Shown here piece after piece: positions 7,890 to 17,210 of a stretch of 64,000 nucleotides of DNA. The translations under genes were made by a program, and so were the position numbers. The notes below the pieces were generated by a model. That model was given only the letters and a program-made list of their open reading frames with translations, did no database searches and was not told the DNA's origin. The stretch's first letter is position 1. Each line of letters begins with the position of its first letter. Source of the DNA: Sphingomicrobium marinum (lineage in GTDB: Bacteria > Pseudomonadota > Alphaproteobacteria > Sphingomonadales > Sphingomonadaceae); the NCBI RefSeq assembly GCF_026157105.1, contig NZ_JANPVQ010000001.1:551501-615500 (forward strand), written 5' to 3'.

Positions 7890-8794
7890 CACGAATGATG
7901 CGGCTCAAACGGCAGGCACAACGCCGCGCGCGCCGCATCGGTATCGCGGGTGAAAAGATGCTTTCCAACCTCGAGCGGATCGGGGTCAGTCCGGCCAGTT
8001 TGCTCGACGCCGGCAGCCGGTTGGTCGGCGATCCGTCGCGGCATCTTGCGCATGGAGTTGCCTACGGCCCCGATGCGCGCCAGCGGCTCGACATCTGGGC
8101 ACCAAAGGAAGGGGACGGGCCGTGGCCGGTCGTCGTCTTTTTCTATGGCGGCGGCTGGGTGACCGGGCACCGCAGCGAATTCGCCTTTGTCGCGCGCGCG
8201 CTGGCGACCCGGGGCTATCTGGTGGTGATGCCCGACTATCGGCTCGCGCCGACCTCGCGCTTTCCCGATTTCGTCGAGGACGGTGCCGATGTGCTCAAGT
8301 GGGTGGAAGAAGACATTCACCTCTACGGCGGCGATGCCGATCGGTTGGCGATCGGCGGCCATAGCGCGGGCGGACATCTGGCGGCGCTGCTGCTGCTCGA
8401 TCCGCGATATCTGGAAGCGGCCGGCGTCTCGCCGCGGCTGCTCAAGGCGGGCGTGCTCCTTTCCGCGCCATTGGATTTCTACCCTTTTTCGGACCCGCGC
8501 CCGATTGCGGCGCTAGGAGAATGGCCCAATCCCGAAGAAACCCAGCCGATCACTTATGCGCGCGGGGATGCCCCGCCGATCTTTATCGCGCACGGCAAGA
8601 GCGACATCGTCGTGCGGGCGCGCAACAGCCAGCAGATGGCGCGCGCGATCGAAGCCAAAGGCGGCGCGGTGGAGCTGAAAATCTACGATGGGGCCGGGCA
8701 TAGCGACCCGATCAAGGCGTTCAGTCCGATCTTCCGTAAGCGGATGACGCTGCTCGATGACGTGACGGACTTCCTAGAGCGGCGTATTGGGTGA
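7886..8794 (+). CDS. alpha/beta-hydrolase, carboxylesterase-like
   Basis: A 302-aa hydrolase of the BD-FAE/hormone-sensitive-lipase-like group. The oxyanion-hole motif FYGGGW is at about 86-91 and the nucleophile elbow GHSAGG centres on Ser160. The acid and His are probably in HGKSDI and GAGHSDP near the C-terminus. There is no signal peptide, and the N-terminus is basic. The start overlaps the holin stop in ATGA, so translation is probably coupled to the lysis genes. The substrate is unknown. It could be an ordinary esterase that drifted into the operon. Confidence 0.8.
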   Translation: MTRMMRLKRQAQRRARRIGIAGEKMLSNLERIGVSPASLLDAGSRLVGDPSRHLAHGVAYGPDARQRLDIWAPKEGDGPWPVVVFFYGGGWVTGHRSEFAFVARALATRGYLVVMPDYRLAPTSRFPDFVEDGADVLKWVEEDIHLYGGDADRLAIGGHSAGGHLAALLLLDPRYLEAAGVSPRLLKAGVLLSAPLDFYPFSDPRPIAALGEWPNPEETQPITYARGDAPPIFIAHGKSDIVVRARNSQQMARAIEAKGGAVELKIYDGAGHSDPIKAFSPIFRKRMTLLDDVTDFLERRIG

Positions 8795-8831
8795 CTTGCG
8801 CTCCTGACGCGCGCTCCCCACATTCGCCTCC

Positions 8832-9365
8832 ATGGAACAATATCACGGAACGACGATCCTCGGCGTGAAGCGCGAGGGGAAGACGGTGATCGCGGGGGAC
8901 GGTCAGGTATCGCTTGGCAATACCGTCATCAAACCCAACGCCACCAAGGTTCGCCGGCTCGGCTCCGAAGGCAAGGTCATCGGCGGCTTTGCCGGCGCCA
9001 CGGCGGATGCCTTCACGCTGTTCGAGCGGCTCGAAAAGAAGCTCGAGGCGCATAACGGCAAGCTACTGCGTGCCGCGGTCGAACTCGCCAAGGACTGGCG
9101 CACCGACAAGTATCTCAGAAATCTCGAGGCGATGATGATTGTCGCCGACGCCGACACGCTGCTGGTAATCACCGGCAACGGCGACGTGCTCGAGCCCGAG
9201 GCCGGGATCACCGCGATCGGATCGGGCGGCAATTACGCTCTGAGCGCGGCGCGCGCGCTGGCCGAATACGAGCCCGATCCTGAGAAACTGGCGCGCAAGG
9301 CGATGCAGATCGCCTCTGAAATTTGCGTCTTCACCAATAATAATCTGGTCGTCGAAACCGTTTAG
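8832..9365 (+). CDS. hslV: ATP-dependent protease peptidase subunit HslV
   Basis: A 177-aa threonine protease of the HslUV (ClpQY) complex in the cytoplasm. The sequence is collinear with Hsl[21 protein letters not shown] at the N-terminus, then the conserved [13 protein letters not shown] segment. The catalytic Thr corresponds to Thr7 (G-T-T-I), so a six-residue propeptide (MEQYHG) must be removed, as in other alphaproteobacterial HslV proteins, rather than just the initiator Met. Its ATPase partner hslU lies 1.7 kb downstream, separated by two unrelated genes. Confidence 0.95.
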   Translation: MEQYHGTTILGVKREGKTVIAGDGQVSLGNTVIKPNATKVRRLGSEGKVIGGFAGATADAFTLFERLEKKLEAHNGKLLRAAVELAKDWRTDKYLRNLEAMMIVADADTLLVITGNGDVLEPEAGITAIGSGGNYALSAARALAEYEPDPEKLARKAMQIASEICVFTNNNLVVETV

Positions 9366-9381
9366 CGACTAAAGTGCAGCG

Positions 9382-9918
9382 ATGCTGCGCTCCCGCCTAG
9401 CGACCATTGATGACCTGCCGCAATTGCGCGCGATCATGGCGCTTGCGATCGATACCTTGCAGGATGACTTTCTCGATCCGGCACAAGTGCGCGCGAGCCA
9501 TGCCGTCATGGGGTTGGATACCCAGCTGATCGACGATGGCACCTACTTCGTCATCAAGGAGGACGAGATCGTGGGCTGCGGCGGCTGGGGCCGACGGCGT
9601 ACGCTTTATGGCGGCGATCATAGCGCGGCCTTGCGCAGCAACGACTTGCTCGACCCCTCCAGCGAGCCTGCGCGGATCCGTGCAATGTACACACATCCCG
9701 ATCATGTCCGACGCGGGATCGGGCGGATGGTGCTCGCGCTTTCCGAAGGGGCGGCGGCGCGCGAAGGTTTCACGCGGTGCGAGCTGATGTCGACGCTCGC
9801 GGGCGAACCGCTTTATGCCGCCTGCGGATACAAGCGCGTGGTCGAAGAGAATGCGTCGATCGATGGCGTGATCGTGCCCCTCGTCCTGATGGAAAAAGAT
9901 ATCGCGGACGATGGCTGA
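9382..9918 (+). CDS. GNAT-family N-acetyltransferase
   Basis: A 178-aa GCN5-related acetyltransferase. The acetyl-CoA-binding motif A is visible as YTHPDHVRRGIGRMVL (about residues 98-113), followed by the beta-bulge region and PLYAACGYKRV near the C-terminus. It starts 16 bp after the hslV stop and overlaps the next gene by 8 nt, so it belongs to the hslV transcription unit. The substrate cannot be deduced; many sphingomonad homologues are annotated only as GNAT. Confidence 0.85.
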   Translation: MLRSRLATIDDLPQLRAIMALAIDTLQDDFLDPAQVRASHAVMGLDTQLIDDGTYFVIKEDEIVGCGGWGRRRTLYGGDHSAALRSNDLLDPSSEPARIRAMYTHPDHVRRGIGRMVLALSEGAAAREGFTRCELMSTLAGEPLYAACGYKRVVEENASIDGVIVPLVLMEKDIADDG

Positions 9919-11020
9919 CGTCGACGCCCGACCAGTTGCACTGGATCGCCGAACCTTCCTTGCCGCATCGGGGGCTACTTTTGTCGCGGGCTGCGCCTCC
10001 ACACCGCGCGTGCGTACGCCAGACATGCAGTGCCTGCCGCGCATTGACGCGTCGCCCGACCGGGTGGTGCGGACCGTGGCCGGGCTGCGGCCCTATCGCG
10101 ACAGCGGCTTCGTGGTGTCGTCGCAGATGCTGGACGACAGCTTGCTCGTCCACAATTACGGTCACGGCGGCGCGGGGATCACGCTCAGTTGGGGCAGTAG
10201 CGAACTCGCAGTGAACCTCGGCAGCATCGTCGATCGCGGCGCGGCGGCGGTGATCGGCGCGGGCGTGATGGGGCTGACGACCGCGCGGCTGCTGCAGGAA
10301 CGCGGCCAACAGGTCACGCTCTACACCGACAAGCTTCCCGAAGAGACGACGAGCTGGGTCTCGGGCGGGCAGATTCATCCGGCGAGCCATTATCGCGGCG
10401 GCGCGGTGACCGACGGGTGGCGCCAGCAATATGCGGCGGCGATGGCGATCAGCTGGAAGCGTTTCCTGGCGCTCGATCCCTCGACCTACGGCATTCGCTG
10501 GCACGACACCTACCAGCAGTCGCGCCGCGCGCCGCCCGAATGGATGCGGCCCTATTATCCCGGTTTCACGATGGTCGAAGGACCGCAAAACCCTTTCCCG
10601 CTGCCCCACATGCAGCGATATCGCACCATGTATGTCGAAGTCCCGCGTTTCCTGACGCACTCGAAGGCAGACGTGCTGCAGGCGGGCGGGCGTATCAAGG
10701 TACGGCGCTTCGAAACGCTGGCCGATGTCGCAGCGCTCGGCGAGCAGCTCGTCTTCAACTGCACGGGCTTGGGGGCACGCGAGTTGCTTGGCGATACGCA
10801 GCTGCAGCCGATGCGCGGGCAACTGGCCATTCTCCAGCCCGACCCGCGGATCGACTATGCCTATTCTCTCAGCGTGGGATACATGTTCCCGCGGCCTGAC
10901 GGGATCATCCTAGGCGGCACCTTCGAACGCGGCGAGGAGCGCGCGGTGACGACGACGGGCGCCATCGCGTCCATCCTCGCTTCGCATCGCCAGCTCAATG
11001 GCGAGAGCTGCGCCGCTTGA
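9911..11020 (+). CDS. Tat-exported, circularly permuted D-amino-acid-oxidase-like flavoprotein
   Basis: A 369-aa FAD-dependent oxidoreductase. A twin-arginine motif DRRTFL (12-17) and hydrophobic stretch ending at Cys28 indicate Tat export, possibly with lipidation. In standard D-amino-acid oxidase the Rossmann motif is N-terminal and the motif hNYGHGGxGxTxxWG closes the C-terminus. Here [15 protein letters not shown] lies at 81-95, preceded by LRPYR (58-62, the substrate-arginine region), and the dinucleotide motif VIGAGVMG follows at about 114-121. The remaining DAO elements ([23 protein letters not shown]) come later. The gene is wedged between hslV and hslU. The family is known as an FAD-dependent oxidoreductase; the permuted order is my reading. 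Confidence 0.82.
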   Translation: MADVDARPVALDRRTFLAASGATFVAGCASTPRVRTPDMQCLPRIDASPDRVVRTVAGLRPYRDSGFVVSSQMLDDSLLVHNYGHGGAGITLSWGSSELAVNLGSIVDRGAAAVIGAGVMGLTTARLLQERGQQVTLYTDKLPEETTSWVSGGQIHPASHYRGGAVTDGWRQQYAAAMAISWKRFLALDPSTYGIRWHDTYQQSRRAPPEWMRPYYPGFTMVEGPQNPFPLPHMQRYRTMYVEVPRFLTHSKADVLQAGGRIKVRRFETLADVAALGEQLVFNCTGLGARELLGDTQLQPMRGQLAILQPDPRIDYAYSLSVGYMFPRPDGIILGGTFERGEERAVTTTGAIASILASHRQLNGESCAA

Positions 11021-11051
11021 AGCTGGGGCCAAGGCTCCCCAAATTCACGGC

Positions 11052-12380
11052 ATGAACCAACCTTTCCAGATCGTAGAACCCAACGCCGACCCGTTGACGC
11101 CGCGCGCCATCGTCGCGGCGCTCGACGAACATATTATCGGCCAGAAGGAGGCCAAGAAGGCGGTCGCGGTCGCACTGCGCAATCGCTGGCGTCGGCAGCA
11201 GTTGAGCGATGAGCTCAAGGCCGAGGTCACGCCCAAGAACATCCTCATGATCGGGCCGACCGGGTGCGGCAAAACCGAGATTTCGCGGCGGCTGGCCAAG
11301 CTTGCCGATGCGCCTTTCGTGAAGGTCGAGGCAACCAAGTTCACCGAGGTCGGCTATGTCGGGCGCGATGTCGAACAGATTGCGCGCGACCTGGTCGAGG
11401 ACGCGGTGCGGCTCGAGCGCGACCGGCGCCGCGAGGCGGTGAAGGAAGCCGCGCAGGACGCGGCGATCGAGACGCTGCTCGATGCGCTGGTCGGCAAAGG
11501 TGCGTCCGAAGCGACGCGGCAGAGCTTCCTCAAGCGGCTCGACGATGGCTCGCTCGACGAGACCGAGGTCGAGATCGAGGTTTCCGAAGCCCCGCAGATG
11601 CCGTTCGACATGGGTGGCAACGGCCAGATGGGCATGATCAACCTGTCTGACATGATGTCCAAGCTTTCGGGCCAGATGCCCAAGAAGAAGCGCAAGCTGA
11701 AGGTAAAGGCAGCGTTCGAACGCCTCGTCGAAGAAGAAGCCGACAAGCGCCTAGACATGGACGATGTGAACCAGACGGCGCTCGAAAATGCCGAAAGCAA
11801 CGGGATTGTATTTCTCGACGAGATCGACAAGATCGCGGTCAGCGATGTGCGCGGCGGCTCGGTGAGCCGTGAGGGCGTCCAGCGCGACCTCTTGCCGCTG
11901 ATCGAAGGCACGACGGTGTCGACCAAATACGGGCCGCTCAAGACCGATCACATCCTCTTTATCGCCTCTGGTGCGTTCCATGTGGCCAAGCCCTCGGACA
12001 TGCTGCCCGAACTGCAGGGCCGCTTGCCGATTCGCGTCGAACTGCGCGCGTTGACCAAGGAGGACTTCGAGGCGATCCTCAAGGACACGCGCGCCTCGCT
12101 GACCGAGCAATATCGCGCGCTGCTGGCGACCGAGGATGTCACGATCGACTTTACCGACGACGCCATCGCCAAGCTTGCGGAGATCGCGGCCGACGTGAAC
12201 GAGACGGTCGAGAATATCGGCGCGCGGCGGCTGCAGACGGTGATGGAGAAGCTGCTCGAAGACGTGAGCTTCACCGCCGAGGAAAAAAAGGGGCAGACGA
12301 TCACGATCGATGCCGATTTCGTTGCCGAGCAGCTCGCCGAGATTGCCGGCGATACCGACCTCAGCCGCTACGTCCTCTAG
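11052..12380 (+). CDS. hslU: ATP-dependent protease ATPase subunit HslU
   Basis: A 442-aa AAA+ unfoldase that feeds substrates to HslV. Walker A GPTGCGKT is at 68-75, the pore motif GYVGRD near 98, an inserted I-domain spans about residues 110-240, Walker B is FLDEIDKI, and sensor/arginine-finger regions follow. The C-terminus DLSRYVL is the HslU tail that docks into HslV. The ATG at 11052 gives the family-typical N-terminus, whereas the frame open from 10998 overlaps the previous gene. Its TAG overlaps the stop of the convergent DUF2459 gene. Confidence 0.95.
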   Translation: MNQPFQIVEPNADPLTPRAIVAALDEHIIGQKEAKKAVAVALRNRWRRQQLSDELKAEVTPKNILMIGPTGCGKTEISRRLAKLADAPFVKVEATKFTEVGYVGRDVEQIARDLVEDAVRLERDRRREAVKEAAQDAAIETLLDALVGKGASEATRQSFLKRLDDGSLDETEVEIEVSEAPQMPFDMGGNGQMGMINLSDMMSKLSGQMPKKKRKLKVKAAFERLVEEEADKRLDMDDVNQTALENAESNGIVFLDEIDKIAVSDVRGGSVSREGVQRDLLPLIEGTTVSTKYGPLKTDHILFIASGAFHVAKPSDMLPELQGRLPIRVELRALTKEDFEAILKDTRASLTEQYRALLATEDVTIDFTDDAIAKLAEIAADVNETVENIGARRLQTVMEKLLEDVSFTAEEKKGQTITIDADFVAEQLAEIAGDTDLSRYVL

Positions 12381-13081
12381 GGCGCGTCGGGTTCCCGGTA
12401 CCGCCAGGGAAGCCCCTTGGAAAAGGGGCTCCAAAGGCTGGTTTCGACGCCTGCAATTCTCAAGCGCTCGGCGACCCACTGGTTGCACGTCTTCACCAGG
12501 TTGAAGGGTCCCGTGCCTTCATAAAAGGCATCCGAGCCGAAATAGCCTTCAACGCCGAGCCGCTGTGCGCTGCCGTCTTCCTGCAGTTCGAAGGTTTCGC
12601 GGGCGGCAGCGAAGAGGCGGCGATATTCGGCCTCGGTGAGGCGCAGTTCCGCGGCGGTCCAGTCTTCGGGGCGGGTGACCCATTGCACGTGCATCACCCG
12701 GTCGCCGCTGAGCATTGAATTGAGCGCGATCTCGGGCCTCAGATCGGCCCAGTCCTTCGCAGTGGTGTAGATGCCCCTGTCGCCAGCGCCGATCATCACC
12801 CAGTCGGCATCGTACCAGCGCGGATCGGCAATGTCGGTCGGCGAGAACAGCGGGCGCCAGTTTACGCCCGCGGCTTCGACCGGGAAGACGATGTCGAGGT
12901 GAACGCCGTTATCCGAAAGATAGATGGTGACGCCCTCTTCGGGCTCCTCCCAGCCGCTATTGACCGGGATGACGCTGCCCAGCATTGCGAGCCCGATATA
13001 ACTGGCGAGCGGAATCAGGATGATTGCCGCCAGGGTCTTGGCGAGTTGCTTGACGCGGGACGGTTTTTTGCGGCGGGGCAT
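12377..13081 (-). CDS. DUF2459 (TIGR02117-type) periplasmic protein
   Basis: A 234-aa protein of the DUF2459 family, function unknown. A basic N-terminus (MPRRKKPSR) is followed by one membrane-anchor or signal segment (about residues 15-35). The conserved body then carries the motifs [21 protein letters not shown] and a late KTCNQWVA with Cys, resembling a cysteine-peptidase-like fold (inference). It is the first gene downstream of tRNA-Pro on the same strand. Its stop codon overlaps that of hslU in a shared CTAG. Confidence 0.82.
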   Translation of the reverse strand: MPRRKKPSRVKQLAKTLAAIILIPLASYIGLAMLGSVIPVNSGWEEPEEGVTIYLSDNGVHLDIVFPVEAAGVNWRPLFSPTDIADPRWYDADWVMIGAGDRGIYTTAKDWADLRPEIALNSMLSGDRVMHVQWVTRPEDWTAAELRLTEAEYRRLFAAARETFELQEDGSAQRLGVEGYFGSDAFYEGTGPFNLVKTCNQWVAERLRIAGVETSLWSPFSKGLPWRYREPDAP

Positions 13082-13148
13082 GGGGCAGCTTTTTCAGATG
13101 GCGTCGCTGAAGGGAAGCGTTGTGCGACGAAGCGCGACATCCGTCGGC

Positions 13149-13285
<137 letters not shown>

Positions 13286-13453
13286 ACCGGCCGCGAACTT
13301 GTTTCGGTGTCGCGGCGAGGGCGCTCCCTAGCGCCGTCGGCGAGGCAGTGCAACATTCTTGGCAGGGTCTTGATCAGATGATAGGGCGCTCCCACGTCTT
13401 TGCCGGGGGAAGGTATGCCAACCCGGCTATCTCCGAGAGAATAGAGCTTCACG

Positions 13454-13783
13454 ATGATCCAACCTGCTTTCCTGATGGCTGCTGCCGCCCCAACGGGCGC
13501 TGGTGGTTTCCTCGTCCAGATCATGCCGCTGGTGCTGATCTTCATCATCTTCTGGTTCCTGCTGATCCGTCCGCAGCAAAAGCGGATGAAGGAACATCAG
13601 CAGATGGTCATGGCCGTCAAGAAGGGCGACCGCGTCGTTACCGGCGGCGGGCTGCTCGGCAAGGTCAGCAAGGTCACCGATGACGAAGTGGAGATCGAAT
13701 TGGCGCAGGGCGTGAAGGTCAAGGCCGTCAAGTCGACGCTCCAGACCGTCATCGATCCCAAGGCAAAAGCGGCGAACGACTAA
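13454..13783 (+). CDS. yajC: preprotein translocase accessory subunit YajC
   Basis: A 109-aa inner-membrane protein of the Sec holotranslocon. One transmembrane helix (about residues 20-40, IMPLVLIFIIFWFLLI) is followed by RPQQKRMKEH and the conserved cytosolic domain VKKGDRVVTGGGLLGKV. Length and motifs match YajC. It is the first gene of the yajC-secD-secF cluster. Its TAA overlaps the secD ATG by one base (TAATG). Confidence 0.95.
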   Translation: MIQPAFLMAAAAPTGAGGFLVQIMPLVLIFIIFWFLLIRPQQKRMKEHQQMVMAVKKGDRVVTGGGLLGKVSKVTDDEVEIELAQGVKVKAVKSTLQTVIDPKAKAAND

Positions 13784-15375
13784 TGCTCGATTTTCCCCGT
13801 TGGAAGGTGATCGCCATTTGGTTGATCATTTTCGCTGGCGTCTTCCTGTCGATTCCCAGCCTGATGAACGAAGAGCAGCGCGCGGCCTATTGGCCCGAGC
13901 CGTTGCCCCAATCGACGATCAGCCTCGGGCTCGATCTTGCAGGTGGTTCGTACCTGCTGCTCGAAGCCGATGCGGCAGATGCGCAAGTGCAGCGCCTCCA
14001 GCGAATGGAAGACCTCATCCAGACGACGATGCGCCAGAACGAGCGTATCCGGATCGGCGACGTCTCGACCGCGGGCGGCCGCGTCTCCTTCATGGTGCGC
14101 GATGCCACCCGCGTGGATGCGGCGGTCGAACGGCTGCGCGCCGAGACTGCGCCGGTTGCGCTCACTGGCCAGCGTAACTGGGACATCACGGTCGAAGATT
14201 CCACGCGCGTCGTCGCGACGCCGACGGAGAGCGGCGCACAAGCCGAGCTTGAAGAAGCGATGACGGTCGCGCGCGATGTCGTGCGCCGCCGTATCGACCC
14301 GTCGGGCACCAAGGAAATTACGGTCCGGACGCAGGGCGATAACCGCGTGCTCGTGCAGGTGCCGGGCATCGAGGATCCCGAGGCGCTCAAGGAACTGATC
14401 GGGCAGACCGCCCGCCTCGAATTCAAGCTGGTCGATCTCGACGCCGATCCCACGCTGACCGCGCAGGGCCGCGCCTCGCCGGGTAGCGAGGTGCTGCCGT
14501 TTGCCGACGGCACCGGCAACATCGCGGTCCAGCGCCGCGTCATGGTGTCGGGCGAAAATGTCGTGCGCGCGCAGCAGGCCTTCGATCAGGACAACAATGC
14601 GGTCGTATCGATCACCTTCGATACGCAGGGCGCGCGCCGTTTCGGCCGCGTCACGCAGGAAAATGTCAACAAGCCTTTCGCCATCATTCTCGATGGCCAG
14701 GTGCTTTCGGCCCCCAACATCAACGAACCGATCCTGGGTGGTCAGGCGCAGATTTCGGGCGGCTTTACCGTCGATAGCGCCAACCAGCTGGCGATCGCGC
14801 TGTCATCGGGCAAGCTGCCCGTGAAGCTGAACGTGGTCGAGGAACGCACCGTTTCGGGCGATCTTGGCGCCGATTCGATCGACAAGGGCATGAAAGCCTC
14901 GGCGCTCGCCGTCGTGCTGGTGCTGCTCTACATGCTGATCACCTACGGCCGCTTCGGCGTCTATGCGAACATGGCGCTGCTCATCAACGCCTTCATGATC
15001 CTGTCGGTCATGGCGATTTTCAACGCGACGCTGACGCTGCCCGGCATTGCCGGCTTCATCCTCACCATCGGTGCGGCGGTCGACGCCAACGTGCTGATCA
15101 ACGAACGCATCCGCGAGGAATTGCGACGCGGGCGCAAGATCAGGGATGCGGTCGAACATGGCTACAAGGAAGCTTCGACCGCGATTTTCGACGCCAACAT
15201 CACCAACACCATCGCCGCGGCGCTGATGTTCTACTTCGGTTCGGGCCCGATTCGCGGGTTCGCGGTCGTGCTTCTGATCGGCATCATCACCTCGGTCTGG
15301 ACCGCGGTGACCTTCACCCGGATGATGGTCACGCTCTGGCTCAACAAGTCGCGCCCCAAGGCGCTCAACATTTAA
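13783..15375 (+). CDS. secD: protein translocase subunit SecD
   Basis: A 530-aa inner-membrane protein that, with SecF, uses the proton motive force to drive late steps of protein export. TM1 lies at about residues 7-27, and a large periplasmic P1 domain follows (including the conserved SLGLDLAGGSYLLLE and VQVPGIEDP). Five further helices occupy about residues 365-525, with the family motif VDANVLINERIREE. The length is normal. The start overlaps the yajC stop and secF follows 12 bp later. Confidence 0.96.
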   Translation: MLDFPRWKVIAIWLIIFAGVFLSIPSLMNEEQRAAYWPEPLPQSTISLGLDLAGGSYLLLEADAADAQVQRLQRMEDLIQTTMRQNERIRIGDVSTAGGRVSFMVRDATRVDAAVERLRAETAPVALTGQRNWDITVEDSTRVVATPTESGAQAELEEAMTVARDVVRRRIDPSGTKEITVRTQGDNRVLVQVPGIEDPEALKELIGQTARLEFKLVDLDADPTLTAQGRASPGSEVLPFADGTGNIAVQRRVMVSGENVVRAQQAFDQDNNAVVSITFDTQGARRFGRVTQENVNKPFAIILDGQVLSAPNINEPILGGQAQISGGFTVDSANQLAIALSSGKLPVKLNVVEERTVSGDLGADSIDKGMKASALAVVLVLLYMLITYGRFGVYANMALLINAFMILSVMAIFNATLTLPGIAGFILTIGAAVDANVLINERIREELRRGRKIRDAVEHGYKEASTAIFDANITNTIAAALMFYFGSGPIRGFAVVLLIGIITSVWTAVTFTRMMVTLWLNKSRPKALNI

Positions 15376-15387
15376 GGGTCAGGTACG

Positions 15388-16362
15388 ATGAAACTTCTCA
15401 AACTCGTCCCGGACAATACGAACATTGACTTCATGCGCTGGCGCAAGGTCGCGATTTTCCTGACCATGGCGCTGGCCGTTGCGGGGTTCGTGATTACTGG
15501 CGTGCGCGGCCTCAACCTCGGGATCGACTTCGTCGGCGGCCAGGTCGTCGTGGCGGAATTCGCCGACGATGTGCAGATCGAGGATTTACGCGCCGATGTC
15601 GCCACGATCGGTGCGGGGGCCGCCTCCATCCAGCAATTTGGCGACGAACGCACCTACCAGATTCGCCTTCCCAAACCGGAAGGGTCGGTCAATGACGGCT
15701 CCGCCAACCAGGTTGTCAGCGAACTGCGCACCATGCTGGAAACCGAGCATCCGGGCGTCGACGTTGGCGCGGCACAATCGGTGTCGGGCAATGTCAGCGA
15801 AGAGCTGGCGCGTGATGGCGCGCTGTCGCTGATCTTCGCGATGATGGGTATCGCCGCCTATATCTGGATTCGCTTCGAATGGCAGTTCGGCGTGGGCGCG
15901 CTCGCAACGCTGTTCCACGATATCGGCCTGCTGCTCGCTTTCTTTTCGATCACGCGGCTGGAGGTCGACCTCAACATCGTTGCCGCCTTCCTGACGGTGG
16001 TGGGCTATACGCTCAACGATACTGTCGTGATCTATGACCGCATCCGCGAAAACCTGCGCAAATTCCGCAAGATGGGGATTGTCCCGCTGATCAACCTGTC
16101 GCTCAACGAGACGCTGTCGCGCACCATCACGACGTCGGTCGCGCTGCTGCTGGCGATCGGGGCGCTGCTGGTACTTGGCCCCGAAGTAATCTTCGGCCTG
16201 ACCATCGCGATTTTCCTGGGACTGTTCATCGGCACCTATTCGTCGATCTACATCTCGGCGCCGATGCTGGTGTTCCTTGGCGTGACCCCGGACAGCTTCG
16301 TCCATGACGACGACGGCAAGGAACAGCCGCGGGGCCCGAAGACCGAAGCCATCGGCGGTTAA
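15388..16362 (+). CDS. secF: protein translocase subunit SecF
   Basis: A 324-aa partner of SecD in the Sec translocase. TM1 is near residues 21-40, followed by LGIDFVGGQ, a short periplasmic domain and five C-terminal helices with the motifs GALATLFHD and YTLNDTVVIYDRIREN, all typical of SecF. The C-terminus is hydrophilic. It forms a continuous operon with yajC and secD. Confidence 0.96.
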   Translation: MKLLKLVPDNTNIDFMRWRKVAIFLTMALAVAGFVITGVRGLNLGIDFVGGQVVVAEFADDVQIEDLRADVATIGAGAASIQQFGDERTYQIRLPKPEGSVNDGSANQVVSELRTMLETEHPGVDVGAAQSVSGNVSEELARDGALSLIFAMMGIAAYIWIRFEWQFGVGALATLFHDIGLLLAFFSITRLEVDLNIVAAFLTVVGYTLNDTVVIYDRIRENLRKFRKMGIVPLINLSLNETLSRTITTSVALLLAIGALLVLGPEVIFGLTIAIFLGLFIGTYSSIYISAPMLVFLGVTPDSFVHDDDGKEQPRGPKTEAIGG

Positions 16363-16435
16363 TGCGAGGCATTTAAGAGGACGACTGGCCGTTTGCGTGC
16401 TTGGCGAGGGCCTTCGCGCTGGCTAAGGAGAGATC

Positions 16436-17203
16436 ATGTTGAAAAAGACCGCCCTTTTCGCCCTGCCCGTCATCCTTGGCCTGTCGGCCTGTGCCGGCGG
16501 CGGCGCTCGCGTCGATACCGAATATGTCGCCCGCGACGTCGGTACGCTCTATTCGCTCGCCAAGAGCCGCGCCGATCGTGGCGACTGGAAGGACGCGGCT
16601 TTGCTGTTCCTCGAAGTGGAACGCCAGCATCCCTATTCGGTCTGGGCACGCCGCGCGCAGCTGATGGGCGCGTTCGCGCACTACATGGACAAGAATTATA
16701 TCGAAGCGACGGGCGCCGCCCAGCGCTTCCTGACGGTTCATCCGGGTAACAAGGACGCGCCTTATGCGACCTACCTGATCGCGATGTCCTATTACCAGCA
16801 GATCGAGGACATCCAGCGCGACCAGCGTATTTCGGAGCAGGCGCGCGATGCCTTCAACACGCTGGTGCGGCGTCATCCCAACACGCCTTATGCGGCCGAT
16901 GCGCGGCTGAAGCTTGACCTCATCAACGATCACCTCGCCGGCAAGGAAATGGAGATCGGTCGCTTCTATCAGGATCAGCGGCAGTGGTTGCCGGCGACGA
17001 TGCGGTTCCGCCGCGTGATCGACAATTTCCAGACGACCAGCCATGCACCCGAAGCGCTGCATCGCCTGGTCGAAAGCTATCTGGCCCTCGGTATCCCGGC
17101 AGAAGCGCAGAAGGCTGCGGCAGTGCTTGGTGCCAACTATCCGGACAGCGAATGGTATGAACGCACTTACCGGCTGATCAACCGGCACGTTCCGCAGAGC
17201 TAA
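16436..17203 (+). CDS. bamD: outer membrane assembly lipoprotein BamD
   Basis: A 255-aa lipoprotein of the BAM complex, which inserts beta-barrels such as the autotransporter and TonB receptor encoded in this window. The signal peptide ends in LGLSAC with the acylated Cys19. The rest is TPR-like helical repeats, including DWKDAALLFLEVERQHPYSVWARRAQLM and a later YLIAMSYYQQI, characteristic of BamD/ComL. AAGGAGAG precedes the ATG. recN follows 7 bp downstream, an arrangement common in alphaproteobacteria. Confidence 0.93.
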   Translation: MLKKTALFALPVILGLSACAGGGARVDTEYVARDVGTLYSLAKSRADRGDWKDAALLFLEVERQHPYSVWARRAQLMGAFAHYMDKNYIEATGAAQRFLTVHPGNKDAPYATYLIAMSYYQQIEDIQRDQRISEQARDAFNTLVRRHPNTPYAADARLKLDLINDHLAGKEMEIGRFYQDQRQWLPATMRFRRVIDNFQTTSHAPEALHRLVESYLALGIPAEAQKAAAVLGANYPDSEWYERTYRLINRHVPQS

Positions 17204-17210
17204 ACCGTCC

